A DNA stretch of 64,000 nucleotides from a sulfur-oxidizing endosymbiont of Gigantopelta aegis (GTDB lineage: Bacteria > Pseudomonadota > Gammaproteobacteria > GRL18), in NCBI RefSeq assembly GCF_016097415.1, contig NZ_JAEHGE010000002.1, positions 1 through 64,000 on the forward strand. The letters are read 5' to 3'. Numbering within the stretch: the first letter of the stretch is position 1; every line of letters starts with the position of its first letter. The notes beneath the pieces were generated by a model, which was not told the origin of the DNA, did no database searches, and saw only the letters and a program-made list of their open reading frames with translations. Position numbers and translations under genes: made by a program. Of this stretch, positions 40,062-50,677 are shown in pieces.

Positions 40062-41409
40062 TGATGTGTCAACACTTTTCCGGACAGTTTTCTAAATATT
40101 TTTTGGCTGTTTCAAGTGATTTTTGTCATTTTGTATTTCCTATCATTTTAGTTTCTCATGTTAACTTTAAACAGATGAAGAGAAAGGGCTTTGCCCTCTG
40201 GAACGATAGAGCCGTTCCATTCACCCAAGGTATTTTCACAACGGTAATGATCCTGTTACAATATCTTCACGGCACAGGCTGAGGAGCCGATGGCCGTCAA
40301 CGGTAATGGGCGGCATTTATGTCGCCTTTTACCCCTCTTCAATCAATCGATTTAAGCTATTTCCTGCTGTATTTCATAATCGACTGGTGACAAATAATCA
40401 TTAGCCGAATGAAGTCGCTCCCGATTATAAAATACCTCAATATATTCAAATATTGCCTGCTTTGCTTCTACTCTGGTTTTGAATCGACAATGGTGCGTCA
40501 ATTCAGTTTTCAAACTATGAAAGAAGCTCTCTGATACAGCATTGTCCCAGCAATTTCCTTTGCGGCTCATAGACTGAATTATGTTATGATCCGACAATAT
40601 TTTTCTATGACTATCAGAGGCATATTGGCTACCTCGGTCAGTATGCCAAAGCAATCCATCCATTGGTTTACGCTTCCATATGGCCATCAGTAAAGCATCA
40701 TTGACTAGCTTGGCTTTCATTCGCTCATCCATCGACCAGCCAACAATTTGCCTAGAGAATAAGTCAATGACAACCGCTAAATATAACCAGCCTTCCTTGG
40801 TGGCAATATAGGTAATATCACCCACATAGTAGCGATCAGGTTGAGAGACAGTAAACTCTCTTTCCAGTAAATTTGGAGATATACGCTTATTATGCTTGGA
40901 ATTAGTCGTCGCTTTAAAGCGTCTCTTCGTTTTACAAAACAAACCGGCTTTTTTCATTAATCGACCAATTCTCCGGCGGCTTATATGAACGCCTTTTTCA
41001 GCCAGTTTTCTTTTAAGACGACGGGTTCCATAAGTCTTGCGACTGTCTTCAAACAGTTTTTTAGCTGCTCAGTAAGCGCTTCATTTTCTTTCTCTCTATC
41101 CGTTTTAGGAGAGCTAACCCAATCATAATAGCAACTACGGAAACATCCATAAAACGGCACAGAATCGTTACCGGGTAATCTTTAGCCTGATCAGTTATCC
41201 ATGCGTACTTCACAAAGTTTCCCTTGCAAAGTACGCTGTGGCCTTTTTAATAAATCACGCTCCTGAATCACTTTTGCCAATTCTTTTTTCAGACGTTTTA
41301 CTTCATCATAAATGTGTTCATCACTTCTATTGGCTACCGTCTTCACCGGTTTGGAATATTTACTGATCCAGGTATGTAGAGTATTTACATTAACACCTAA
41401 GCCACATTA
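40062..41409 (-). mobile_element. IS3-family element, copy 2, internally deleted, with 3-bp target duplication
   Basis: Same element as copy 1. Left end TGATGTGTCAACAC at 40062; the right end keeps only the terminal GCCACATTA (41401-41409), because the orfA 5' half and right non-coding end (between ACACCTA and AGCCACATTA) are deleted. TAT direct repeats flank it (40059-40061, 41410-41412) and removal restores the helicase reading frame, confirming the boundaries and a 3-bp duplication for this family. Confidence 0.93.
40352..41213 (-). pseudogene. IS3-family orfB transposase, copy 2, frameshifted
   Basis: C-terminal 201 residues ([17 protein letters not shown] to YEIQQEIA, with all DDE motifs) read through, but a shortened A run (six instead of seven) near 41055-41062 and one missing G near 41140 separate it from its N-terminal part KYAWITDQAKDYPV. 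No intact product. Confidence 0.85.
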
Positions 41410-41873
41410 TATTGATAATGGAAAAATTACCCACTCGGAGTTTTTAGGCTATAAAAATTGGCAAACCTATGTAGATGTAAAATCAAAAGAAAATTTTTTA
41501 ATGGAACGTATTAATGACATGTTAATAAAAGGCTACAGACAAGAACATCTTAATATAACCTTAGAAAAAGCAAAACCTGCTAATAAAAAGCATATTATTT
41601 CTATAATGAAACACTCCAAAGGTATGGAATGTGAACAAATATATGTGCTGCCTAATAATAGAAAACAACAAATGCTCAATGGTGGAACAGGCTTTAGTAT
41701 TCAGGAATCAAATGAACTTTATATTGCTTTAACGCGTTCAAGCCATAAAATATTCATGCCGAATCTTTAATGATGGTATTTTTTGCCCGCATTTAATGCT
41801 ACTGGATAAATAGGTTCTAGACCTAATTTTTCATGGCTCATTAATTTTATTTTCATTAATTATCGTTTAAGCC

Positions 41874-43172
<1,299 letters not shown>

Positions 43173-43552
43173 ATCAACACAACCACAACAAGAAGAATAG
43201 AGGCAATAATAACTATAATGATCGTTAAGCTGATTATTTTAGTCCGTGCTTTTCTCATTGCTTCTGCTGAGTCGGAGACTGCAGTTTCGGCAATGGACTG
43301 CTGTACATCTTTCATTCTTTGTAGATCGTCAATGACGTACTTATTTAAAGCCTGAGCCTTGAGAATATTTGCTCTGGCAGTTTTTTTTGTCACCCTCTCG
43401 AATAGCATTAATAACATTATCCAAAAAATTCTGAGATTCTTTTAATTGGATACGTTGTTTGGCCAGGTGTTCTTTCTGACTTTCTCTTAAGGACATTTCA
43501 GTGAGTTTTTCTCGGGCAACAAGAAATTGGCTCGCTTGTAAGCTATAGTTTT
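43173..43552 (-). pseudogene. Fragment of a membrane receptor (chemoreceptor- or sensor-like)
   Basis: A minus-strand coding piece lying between two inverted IS3 copies. It reads a long helical segment (SLRESQKEHLAKQRIQLKES, NVINAIREG), a frame break in an A8 run near 43382-43389, then ARANILKAQALNKYVIDDL, MKDVQQSIAETAVSDSAEAM and a TM (KIISLTIIIVIIASILLVVVVLI). This helix-helix-TM layout is that of a four-helix-bundle ligand domain from a chemoreceptor or sensor kinase. Both the N-terminus and the signalling domain are lost, so the class cannot be fixed. Confidence 0.65.
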
Positions 43553-43618
43553 TAATGTGGCTATACTTAACCGGACACACAACTTAAAACAACTAAAAGA
43601 TAAAAAGTGTGACCTAAA

Positions 43619-43916
43619 ATGAATGATCAAACAAAAAAACCGAATAAAAGCTATACATCAGAATTTAAAGAATCAGCTGTCAAATTAGCTAATGAGACGG
43701 ATCAACCTGTTTCTCAGACTGCCAGGGAGCTAGGTGTTAATGTAAATACTCTACATACCTGGATCAGTAAATATTCCAAACCGGTGAAGACGGTAGCCAA
43801 TAGAAGTGATGAACACATTTATGATGAAGTAAAACGTCTGAAAAAAGAATTGGCAAAAGTGATTCAGGAGCGTGATTTATTAAAAAGGCCACAGCGTACT
43901 TTGCAAGGGAAACTTT

Positions 43917-43939
<23 letters not shown>
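43619..43939 (+). CDS. IS3-family orfA, helix-turn-helix protein (copy 4)
   Basis: 106 residues, the only complete orfA in the window. SEFKESAVKLANETDQPVSQTARELGVNVNTLHTWISKY is the transposase_8-type helix-turn-helix and is followed by a leucine-zipper-like stretch (VKRLKKELAKVIQERDLLK). Family members shift frame at an A6G run to make the OrfAB fusion; here the run is A5, so the normal end KKATAYFARETL is only reached in the -1 frame and orfA reads on to MDN. All four copies share this A5. Confidence 0.85.
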
Positions 43940-44779
<840 letters not shown>

Positions 44780-45230
44780 ATCGATTGATTGAAGAGGGGT
44801 AAAAGGCGACATAAATGCCGCCCATTACCGTTGACGGCCATCGGCTCCTCAGCCTGTGCCGTGAAGATATTGTAACAGGATCATTACCGTTGTGAAAATA
44901 CCTTGGGTGAATGGAACGGCTCTATCGTTCCAGAGGGCAAAGCCCTTTCTCTTCATCTGTTTAAAGTTAACATGAGAAACTAAAATGATAGGAAATACAA
45001 AATGACAAAAATCACTTGAAACAGCCAAAAATAGAAAACTGTCCGGAAAAGTGTTGACACATCACAAGCTATTACTATCAACCTAAAAAGCCTCTGCAAA
45101 ATAAAGATTTAACATTAATGAATTTGATTGATGAGTTGTACATAAAACATCCATTCTATGGCAGTCGTCAAATTCGTAATGCATTAAGATTGAAATGTTA
45201 TAAAATTAATCGTAAAAAGTTCAACGGCTT

Positions 45231-45842
45231 ATGCGGATCATGGGATTGGTTTCAGTGGCACCAAAACCCAATACCAGCAAGCCTTGCAAAGTAAATAACC
45301 TCTATCCATATTTGCTCAAAGGAATTGATATTAATAGGAATAACCAGGTTTGGTGCACAGATATCACGTATTTACGGATGCCACATGGATTTGTCTACCT
45401 AAGTGCTGTTATGGACTGGAGTAGCCGTTTTGTGCTGTCCTGGGAAGTGTCAACCAGCATGGAAGAAAGCTTTTGTATCAGTAGTCTGGAAACAGCACTG
45501 CGACGATATGGAAAGCCAGAAATCTTCAATACGGATCAAGGTGCTCAATATACTAGCAGAGCATTTACAGGTGTTCTAAAGGCCAATGATATAAAAATCA
45601 GCATGGACGGCAAAGGCAGAGCAATGGATAACATTATGATTGAACGACTCTGGCGAAGTGTAAAATATGAGGAAATTTACCTCAAGGATTACCAAAGTAT
45701 TGATGAGCTAAAGAGCTCATTAAAGGAATATTTTGAGTTTTACAACCATGAACGACCACACAGTACACACGGTGGAAAAACGCCTGCAGAGATCTATGGC
45801 GTGATGAAAGAAGTTGTTCCAGACTTAAAACGGGCAGCATGA
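45231..45842 (+). pseudogene. IS3-family transposase orfB C-terminal part (second type)
   Basis: 203 open codons covering the rve integrase core with catalytic D (CTDITY), D (NTDQGAQY) and E (MIERLWRSVK). The N-terminal HTH_21 part upstream (45070-45215) is in another frame and the true N-terminus is gone. Confidence 0.85.
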
Positions 45843-45873
45843 TGAGAGGATAATCAACTTTACTGGCAACCGC

Positions 45874-45964
45874 CTTATCCACATATCCACAGGCCAAGCC
45901 AGTAGCCCTGAGATATATCGCAAGCGTCTCTGGACTACTGGCAGACCTGTGGATATGTGGATAA
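45874..45964. repeat. Near-perfect long inverted repeat with DnaA-box-like ends
   Basis: Arms CTTATCCACATATCCACAGG...GCCAGTAG and CTACTGGC...CCTGTGGATATGTGGATAAG are complementary over about 28 bases each with a small bulge, loop about 29 bases. TTATCCACA occurs at both outer ends (45875-45883, and inverted at 45956-45964). It lies within the non-coding 3' end of the IS3-type remnant. Confidence 0.8.
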
Positions 45965-46095
45965 GACTAATACTATAAATAACCAACAGAATTATATCTT
46001 AATATTTGAGAAAGCTGTCTTGACAATGGGGTCCACTGTACTACATCCTAATGTTTAAATCTATTTTTGGAAATTTTAAGTTGTGTGAGTCTAGA

Positions 46096-46686
46096 CTAAA
46101 TGGGTAAACGAACTTCAGTGGTTACAGAAATGACATCTTGTGTTTTGGATGATTTAAATTGCCAAGCCAGTTCTGCACTATAATCATTAATCATACTGAG
46201 GAAGCCAAGCCCTGAAGTCATATTATCATCTAATGCCTTTGCTTCTAATTGCTCAAGATACATTTCCATGGGATCACTTTGACTTAATTTATGAACAAAA
46301 CTTTTGTAGTTCTGTACGGATGAAATAGCCACTGAATTCGATTCGGTCAAAATAATTTGATTGTCTTCAAAAATTAAGCTGATACTTATTAAACAATTAT
46401 CACCCTTATCACTGTATTTCATGGCATTTTCTAATAATTCATTTGCCACATAAGACACTGCGGACTTTATTTCAGCCTGACGTGCAATTGTTTCGGGATT
46501 ATTCTCATTCTTTGGGAAGAAGGTGGTGGCATAATCACCCATAAAATCAGCAGACAAGCCATTATTTCTCCACCTTTCTTTCAAGGGGATGGAGTTGGCC
46601 AGAAATCCAAGCTGTAAATTCTCTCCTGTTGATAATTTGTTTTCAATATCTGAAAAACAACCAATTGTTTCATCTATTTCTATCAT
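46096..46686 (-). CDS. HATPase-like switch protein of the slr1658 / DUF6272 type
   Basis: A 196-residue cytoplasmic protein with a histidine-kinase-type ATPase N-box (SYVANELLENAMKYSDKG, residues ~80-98) and a C-terminal SGLGFLSMINDY element, but no dimerisation or receiver domain. This pattern fits the small anti-sigma-like/SiaB-type proteins that phosphorylate STAS or related partners. It lies 11 bases after the GGDEF gene on the same strand, and a STAS gene lies divergently upstream, supporting a partner-switching role (inference). Intact. Confidence 0.7.
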   Translation of the reverse strand: MIEIDETIGCFSDIENKLSTGENLQLGFLANSIPLKERWRNNGLSADFMGDYATTFFPKNENNPETIARQAEIKSAVSYVANELLENAMKYSDKGDNCLISISLIFEDNQIILTESNSVAISSVQNYKSFVHKLSQSDPMEMYLEQLEAKALDDNMTSGLGFLSMINDYSAELAWQFKSSKTQDVISVTTEVRLPI

Positions 46687-46697
46687 TTATGGGGGTC

Positions 46698-47714
46698 CTA
46701 GTTTTTATCTGTTCCAATTTGATTTCTACCCATTGCTTTGGCCATGTAAAGATTTTTATCGGCCTTGTCAAATAAGGTCTGTGCTTTGTCATGTGGTTTG
46801 GGAATGGTTGAAGCGACCCCAATACTGACAGTGACATAACCACAATCTGTTTTGGGGTGTACAATGGCCAAATCTTCGATTGTTTGTCGAATGTGTTCTG
46901 CCATTATAAATGCATTGGTTAAATCAATAAGAGGTAAAACAATGACGAATTCTTCACCACCATAGCGGGCTACAAATTCACCTGTTCTTCTGGGGATATT
47001 GGATAGCGCTGCTGATATATCTTTTAAACATTTGTCGCCGGATGCATGGCCAAAAGCATCATTAAAATGTTTAAAGTGATCAATGTCTAAAACCAGTAAA
47101 GAAAGTGGTGTTTTAGAGCGGGTATTACGTTTCCACTCAGTTTCGAATGTTTCATCAAAATAACGCCGATTCCATATCTCGGTCAGCCCATCCGTATAGG
47201 CCATTGTCTCTGCAGATGAGAGCTGCTCTTCCATCTGAGAATTTATTTCATCGCCATGACTTGCAATGGTCTCAACTAAAAGCTCTAAATCACTTTTTTG
47301 AGAATTTAAATTTAAAACCATTGATTGTAATTTTACTTCTATTTCCTGTCGCTCACATATCTCACTATTGAGTTGCTTGTTGATGTCATAAAACTGTTCT
47401 TCAATTGCATCACCATGCTCAATAGCGGTTTTTAATGCTATTTCAAGGTCATTATTTTGTTGATTAATCGTTATAAGCAGTTGACGTAAGGCTTCTTCTG
47501 CCTGACGGCGGTCTTCTACCTCTGATTTTAGTTGATCGTTGACGAGAAAAAGCTGTTCTTCGACAATATCACCGTGCTCAATGGCTGTGCTCAGTGCTAT
47601 TTCCAGATCCAGTTTTTGTCTATCCAGTAAATCAACGGCTTTTTTCATGGGTTTAACTTCAATTAAATCATTTTTTTTAGTCGTAGCTGGAGTATTTATT
47701 TCACTTTTTGTCAT
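46698..47714 (-). CDS. Diguanylate cyclase with repeated N-terminal coiled coil
   Basis: 338 residues. The C-terminal GGDEF domain (from about residue 170) has YTDGLTEIWNRRYFDE, VLDIDHFKHFNDAFGHASGDKCL and the active site RYGGEEFVIVLP; no clear RxxD inhibitory site is seen. The N-terminal ~165 residues lack TM segments and contain three related heptad-rich units (DLEIALSTAIEHGDIVEEQL, DLEIALKTAIEHGDAIEEQF, DLELLVETIASHGDEINSQM), spaced about 47 residues, probably a long signalling coiled coil. First gene of a two-gene unit with the HATPase-like protein. Intact. Confidence 0.9.
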   Translation of the reverse strand: MTKSEINTPATTKKNDLIEVKPMKKAVDLLDRQKLDLEIALSTAIEHGDIVEEQLFLVNDQLKSEVEDRRQAEEALRQLLITINQQNNDLEIALKTAIEHGDAIEEQFYDINKQLNSEICERQEIEVKLQSMVLNLNSQKSDLELLVETIASHGDEINSQMEEQLSSAETMAYTDGLTEIWNRRYFDETFETEWKRNTRSKTPLSLLVLDIDHFKHFNDAFGHASGDKCLKDISAALSNIPRRTGEFVARYGGEEFVIVLPLIDLTNAFIMAEHIRQTIEDLAIVHPKTDCGYVTVSIGVASTIPKPHDKAQTLFDKADKNLYMAKAMGRNQIGTDKN

Positions 47715-48531
47715 TATTGTTTTAATAAAAAAAGGTATCCATTTTAAATAAGCTTTTTATCGTATCCATAATCATGCTCAAAATATCATCCTGTTATGTG
47801 ATAACTATAGTAAATGAATGAAATATTTCAATCATTTAATTGAAAATATGAAGCTTGATCTTTTTAATGGGCGATGTTATTAGCTGAATAATCTCTATTA
47901 GAAGTGAGAAAAAGTAATTTTTTTATGGTATGTCTCTAACTATCAATTGCTTATAACTTAAAGCTGTAATAGTTCTGTAATCATGTGATTTTTTGTTAGT
48001 TATAAACGGCTTTTAGGGTGCTTTTTTCCACAGAAATAATATTTTTATTCAACTTTATTCATTTTTTGTGCTTCAGAAGCTAAAATCCAATGAATTAGCG
48101 GTTTTACATAAAGTTGTTTCTTTAAATGAAAGATAAGTTGTTGTAAATAAGGCTTTATTTCTATTGGTTAAAAAGTGAGCAGTTTATGCTATTTGTAATG
48201 ACAGTAATGTTTCAAGAAAGATATTAACGCTTTATGCACAGACTTATCCACAGATTTTGTGGATAAATATTAGAGTGGTTTTTTAATCTTGAAATTAGCT
48301 GTAGTTAGATTAAAAAACTCATGAAACTCGCTGTTTTCTAAAGATTAAAGGAATTTTACATTTTTATGACCATTGCTATTGATTCAAGTGGTGGAAAAAA
48401 TAAGGAAATCATTATTTTTATTTTGTAATTGATGATTTTTTTTTAATTTCGTTCTATAGTAGGCTTATCTACAGCCAAAATGATTGGCATTTTATTTTAA
48501 AATTTTTAGCCTTATCGGAGAGCCTATACTG
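47715..48531. other. Long AT-rich divergent intergenic region
   Basis: 817 bases without a convincing gene between the cyclase (minus) and the STAS gene (plus). It must hold promoters for both. Very AT-rich with several T/A runs, and contains a cluster of DnaA-box-like nonamers at 48232-48266, plus weaker one-mismatch boxes such as TTATCTACA at about 48466. Confidence 0.7.
48232..48266. promoter_or_regulatory. Cluster of three DnaA-box-like nonamers
   Basis: TTATGCACA (48232-48240), TTATCCACA (48244-48252) and inverted TTATCCACA (48258-48266): all fit the TTATNCACA consensus, within 35 bases. The last two form a palindrome with a 5-base spacer. Confidence 0.65.
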
Positions 48532-48834
48532 ATGTCAATTCTTACCAATCTATCAGATAGTGGAAATGCATTGACCATTAAAATTATGGGAAAATTTCAA
48601 TTTCCCTTGGCATCTGAATTTCGTCGTGCCTATACCGATATTGATCCGGTACAAGAATATGTACTTGATCTTAAAGACTCAGATTATCTTGACTCTTCTG
48701 CTTTAGGAATGATTATAGCCTTATGGGAATTTGTTGAACGCAATAAAGAGCGCATTAAAATTGTCAATGCGAATGAAGAAGTGATTCAAATCCTTGAAAG
48801 TGCAAATTTTGATCAGCTTGTCACCCTGCCATAG
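48532..48834 (+). CDS. STAS-domain anti-sigma-factor-antagonist-like protein
   Basis: 100 residues from ATG 48532, which has GGAGAG ten bases upstream; an in-frame ATG at 48484 lacks a ribosome site. The fold pattern matches SpoIIAA-type STAS domains: N-terminal strands NALTIKIMGKFQF, then DIDPVQEYVLDLKDSDYLDSSALGMII with the serine pair at the usual phosphorylation site (DSSALG), and IKIVNANEEVIQILESANF. Opposite orientation to the HATPase-like kinase and cyclase genes, with which it probably forms a switch. Confidence 0.88.
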   Translation: MSILTNLSDSGNALTIKIMGKFQFPLASEFRRAYTDIDPVQEYVLDLKDSDYLDSSALGMIIALWEFVERNKERIKIVNANEEVIQILESANFDQLVTLP

Positions 48835-48961
48835 CTCCATTTCCAAGTAGCACGGGTATAAGAGTTAGAACTGTTATCATCCTGTCATTTTTATGTCATA
48901 AATAAGCATATCTGCTATGCTGTTTATGATTTGTTACTCGTCAATATAAGTTGTTCAAAAC

Positions 48962-49921
48962 ATGCTTGAAACCCTTTCTCTTCTTAATAAAATTTCTTTT
49001 CCTGCCATTAAGCGAAAAAGCATTGATATCCTGCAAATTAACTTAGGTTATCGTTGTAATCAGCAATGCCTGCATTGTCATGTCAATGCAGGCCCTAAGC
49101 GCAAAGAAGAAATGTCTCATGAAGTACTGATGCAGATTTTAGATTTTGTTGAAAACAACCAAATCAAGACGGTTGATTTAACCGGTGGGGCACCAGAAAT
49201 GCACCCGGAATATTCCTTTATTATTGCCAGTCTGCACGCATTGGGTGTGAAGATAATTGATCGTTGCAACCTCACGATCTTGACTGAACCAGGCTATGAA
49301 CACCTGATGCAGGAACTAGCGGACAAGCAAGTGGAAATTGTTGCCTCTTTACCTTGTTATTTAGAAGAAAATGTTAATAAACAACGTGGTAATGGTGTTT
49401 TTGAAAGTAGTATCGAGGCTTTAAAAGGTCTAAATCAACTGGGTTATGGACAGCCGGATAGCGCCTTGATATTGAATCTTGTCTACAACCCTCAGGGGGC
49501 ATCACTTGCACCTGATCAGGCGCAATTGGAACAAGACTATAAATTATTTTTAGCCAATGAGTTTGACATACAATTCAATCAATTGTTTACCATTACCAAT
49601 GTGCCCGTGAAACGCTTTGGTAGTATGCTTTTATCCAAACAAGCGTTTCATCCCTATATGGAACTCTTACAAAGTGCTTATCAACCCGCTAATCTTGATG
49701 GGCTGATGTGTCGTTATCATCTCAGTATTGATTGGCAGGGCTTTATTTATGACTGTGATTTTAATCAGATGCTGGATTTACCCTTAATAAATGACGACAG
49801 TAAACTACACATTAGCTCGGTGTCTCTCGATGATGTGAAGCAGCGTGACATTATTGTAGCTGGGCATTGTTATGCCTGCACTGCGGGTCAGGGTAGTAGT
49901 TGTGGTGGCGCTTTAAGCTAG
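48962..49921 (+). CDS. arsS: ArsS-type radical SAM protein (arsenosugar biosynthesis family)
   Basis: 319 residues. The radical SAM cluster motif is CNQQCLHCHVNAG (C-x3-C-x2-C) near residue 34, followed by LTGGAPEMHPEY (SAM-binding GGE-like loop) and the C-terminal DUF3641-type half with TITNVPVKRFGS, DGLMCRYHLSIDWQGFIYDCDFNQML and CYACTAGQGSSCGG, cysteines that could hold another cluster. Family members were linked to arsenosugar formation downstream of ArsM, but no arsM is in the window. Followed by two glycosyltransferase genes that usually accompany it. Intact. Confidence 0.88.
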   Translation: MLETLSLLNKISFPAIKRKSIDILQINLGYRCNQQCLHCHVNAGPKRKEEMSHEVLMQILDFVENNQIKTVDLTGGAPEMHPEYSFIIASLHALGVKIIDRCNLTILTEPGYEHLMQELADKQVEIVASLPCYLEENVNKQRGNGVFESSIEALKGLNQLGYGQPDSALILNLVYNPQGASLAPDQAQLEQDYKLFLANEFDIQFNQLFTITNVPVKRFGSMLLSKQAFHPYMELLQSAYQPANLDGLMCRYHLSIDWQGFIYDCDFNQMLDLPLINDDSKLHISSVSLDDVKQRDIIVAGHCYACTAGQGSSCGGALS

Positions 49922-49969
49922 CTTTTTGTTTAAACTAGGGCTTTGTATCAGCAGACACGCAGGCATTCT

Positions 49970-50677
49970 ATGTGGCAAAAAATTTCCTTTATCATCCCTG
50001 TTTTGAATGAAGCGCATGCTATTGTTGCCTTTTTGCAGCCTTTGCAAGTGTTGCGTGAGCAGGGTCATGAGGTAGTTTTAGTGGATGGTCAGAGTGAGGA
50101 TAACACCCGTGAACTGGCGCGTCCCTATGTGGATCGCATGATGAGCACAGAGAAAGGCAGGGCAAGGCAGCAGATTTTGGGGGCAAAAATGGCCGCCGGT
50201 CAGATATTTTGCTTTCTTCATGCTGATACGCTATTACCCGCCAATGCCGTTCAAATTGTTTTGCAGACTCTGAGCCAGGTTCTACAGCCCACTCAAATTG
50301 ATTTCTGGGGACGTTTTAACGTCCACCTCTCTGGTAGCCATTGGTTTTTCCGTATTATTGAAGCTATGATGAACTGGCGCTCCTGTCTGACGGGAATAGC
50401 GACCGGTGATCAGGCAATTTTTGTGTCAAAATCACTGTACCGCAAAGTAGATGGTATCCCTCTCATTGATATCATGGAAGACATTGAGTTCAGTCAACGC
50501 TTGCGTAAACAACAGGCCATTATTTGCATTAAAGCCCCGGTTATTACCTCATCACGACGATGGGAAGAAAAGGGCATCATGAAAACAGTTTTATTGATGT
50601 GGCAAATGAGGCTACAGTATTTTTTCGGCGTAAAACCGGAGCAATTACTAAAAAAATATTATCCGGGGCGTTCCTAA
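49970..50677 (+). CDS. TIGR04283-type glycosyltransferase
   Basis: A family 2 glycosyltransferase of 235 residues from ATG 49970; a TTG nine codons earlier is in frame but unlikely. GT-A motifs: ISFIIPVLNEAHAI at the N-terminus, EVVLVDGQSEDNT, FLHADTLLP (DxD-like metal site) and GDQAIFVSK with DIMEDIEFSQRLRK. C-terminal amphipathic region VLLMWQMRLQYFFGV. Families of this type sit next to arsS. The stop overlaps the next start by one base (TAATG). Confidence 0.87.
   Translation: MWQKISFIIPVLNEAHAIVAFLQPLQVLREQGHEVVLVDGQSEDNTRELARPYVDRMMSTEKGRARQQILGAKMAAGQIFCFLHADTLLPANAVQIVLQTLSQVLQPTQIDFWGRFNVHLSGSHWFFRIIEAMMNWRSCLTGIATGDQAIFVSKSLYRKVDGIPLIDIMEDIEFSQRLRKQQAIICIKAPVITSSRRWEEKGIMKTVLLMWQMRLQYFFGVKPEQLLKKYYPGRS

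Larger units (their letters stand above)
38525..41770 (+). pseudogene. UvrD-like helicase, disrupted by IS3 copy 2
   Basis: Superfamily 1 helicase pieces: N-terminal region of unknown fold, Walker A GVAGSGKTTLL (38980-39010), Walker B DYDLILVDESQDIPPS (about 39500-39545), motif III-like LFGDRFQS, and after the IS the C-terminal MKHSKGMECEQIYVL and LYIALTRSSHKIFM (motifs V-VI type). Breaks: a 30-nt in-frame duplication at 39842-39899 that introduces TGA; one missing A near 39986; and the IS at 40062-41409. Removing the IS and one TAT duplication rejoins FEFIDNGKITHSEFLGY exactly. Restored length is about 620-630 residues. It lies next to hipBA; a defence or stress role is possible but not shown. 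Confidence 0.88.
45065..46035 (+). mobile_element. Remnant of a second type of IS3-family element
   Basis: Left part missing at the junction with IS3 copy 4. Coding sequence begins inside orfB (YYYQPKKPLQNKDLTLMNLI, HPFYGSRQIRNALR), shifts frame near 45216 where one G is lost (KINRKK to RLMRIMGLVSV), then reads LYPYLLKGIDI, VWCTDITYLRMPHGFVYLSAVMDW, NTDQGAQYTS and DGKGRAMDNIMIERLWRSVKYE to the stop at 45842. The likely right terminus is ...CTTGACAATGGGGTCCA near 46035. A strong hairpin sits at 45874-45964. Confidence 0.8.

Noticed and set aside
48232-48266. Chromosomal origin oriC
   Set aside because: Three boxes alone are too few and none of the usual origin neighbours (dnaA, dnaN, mnmG, rpmH) is present; kept only as a DnaA-box cluster.
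50560-50676. Upstream extension of the DUF2064 gene to an ATG at 50560
   Set aside because: It would overlap the preceding glycosyltransferase by over 100 bases and lacks family similarity; the coupled ATG at 50677 fits.
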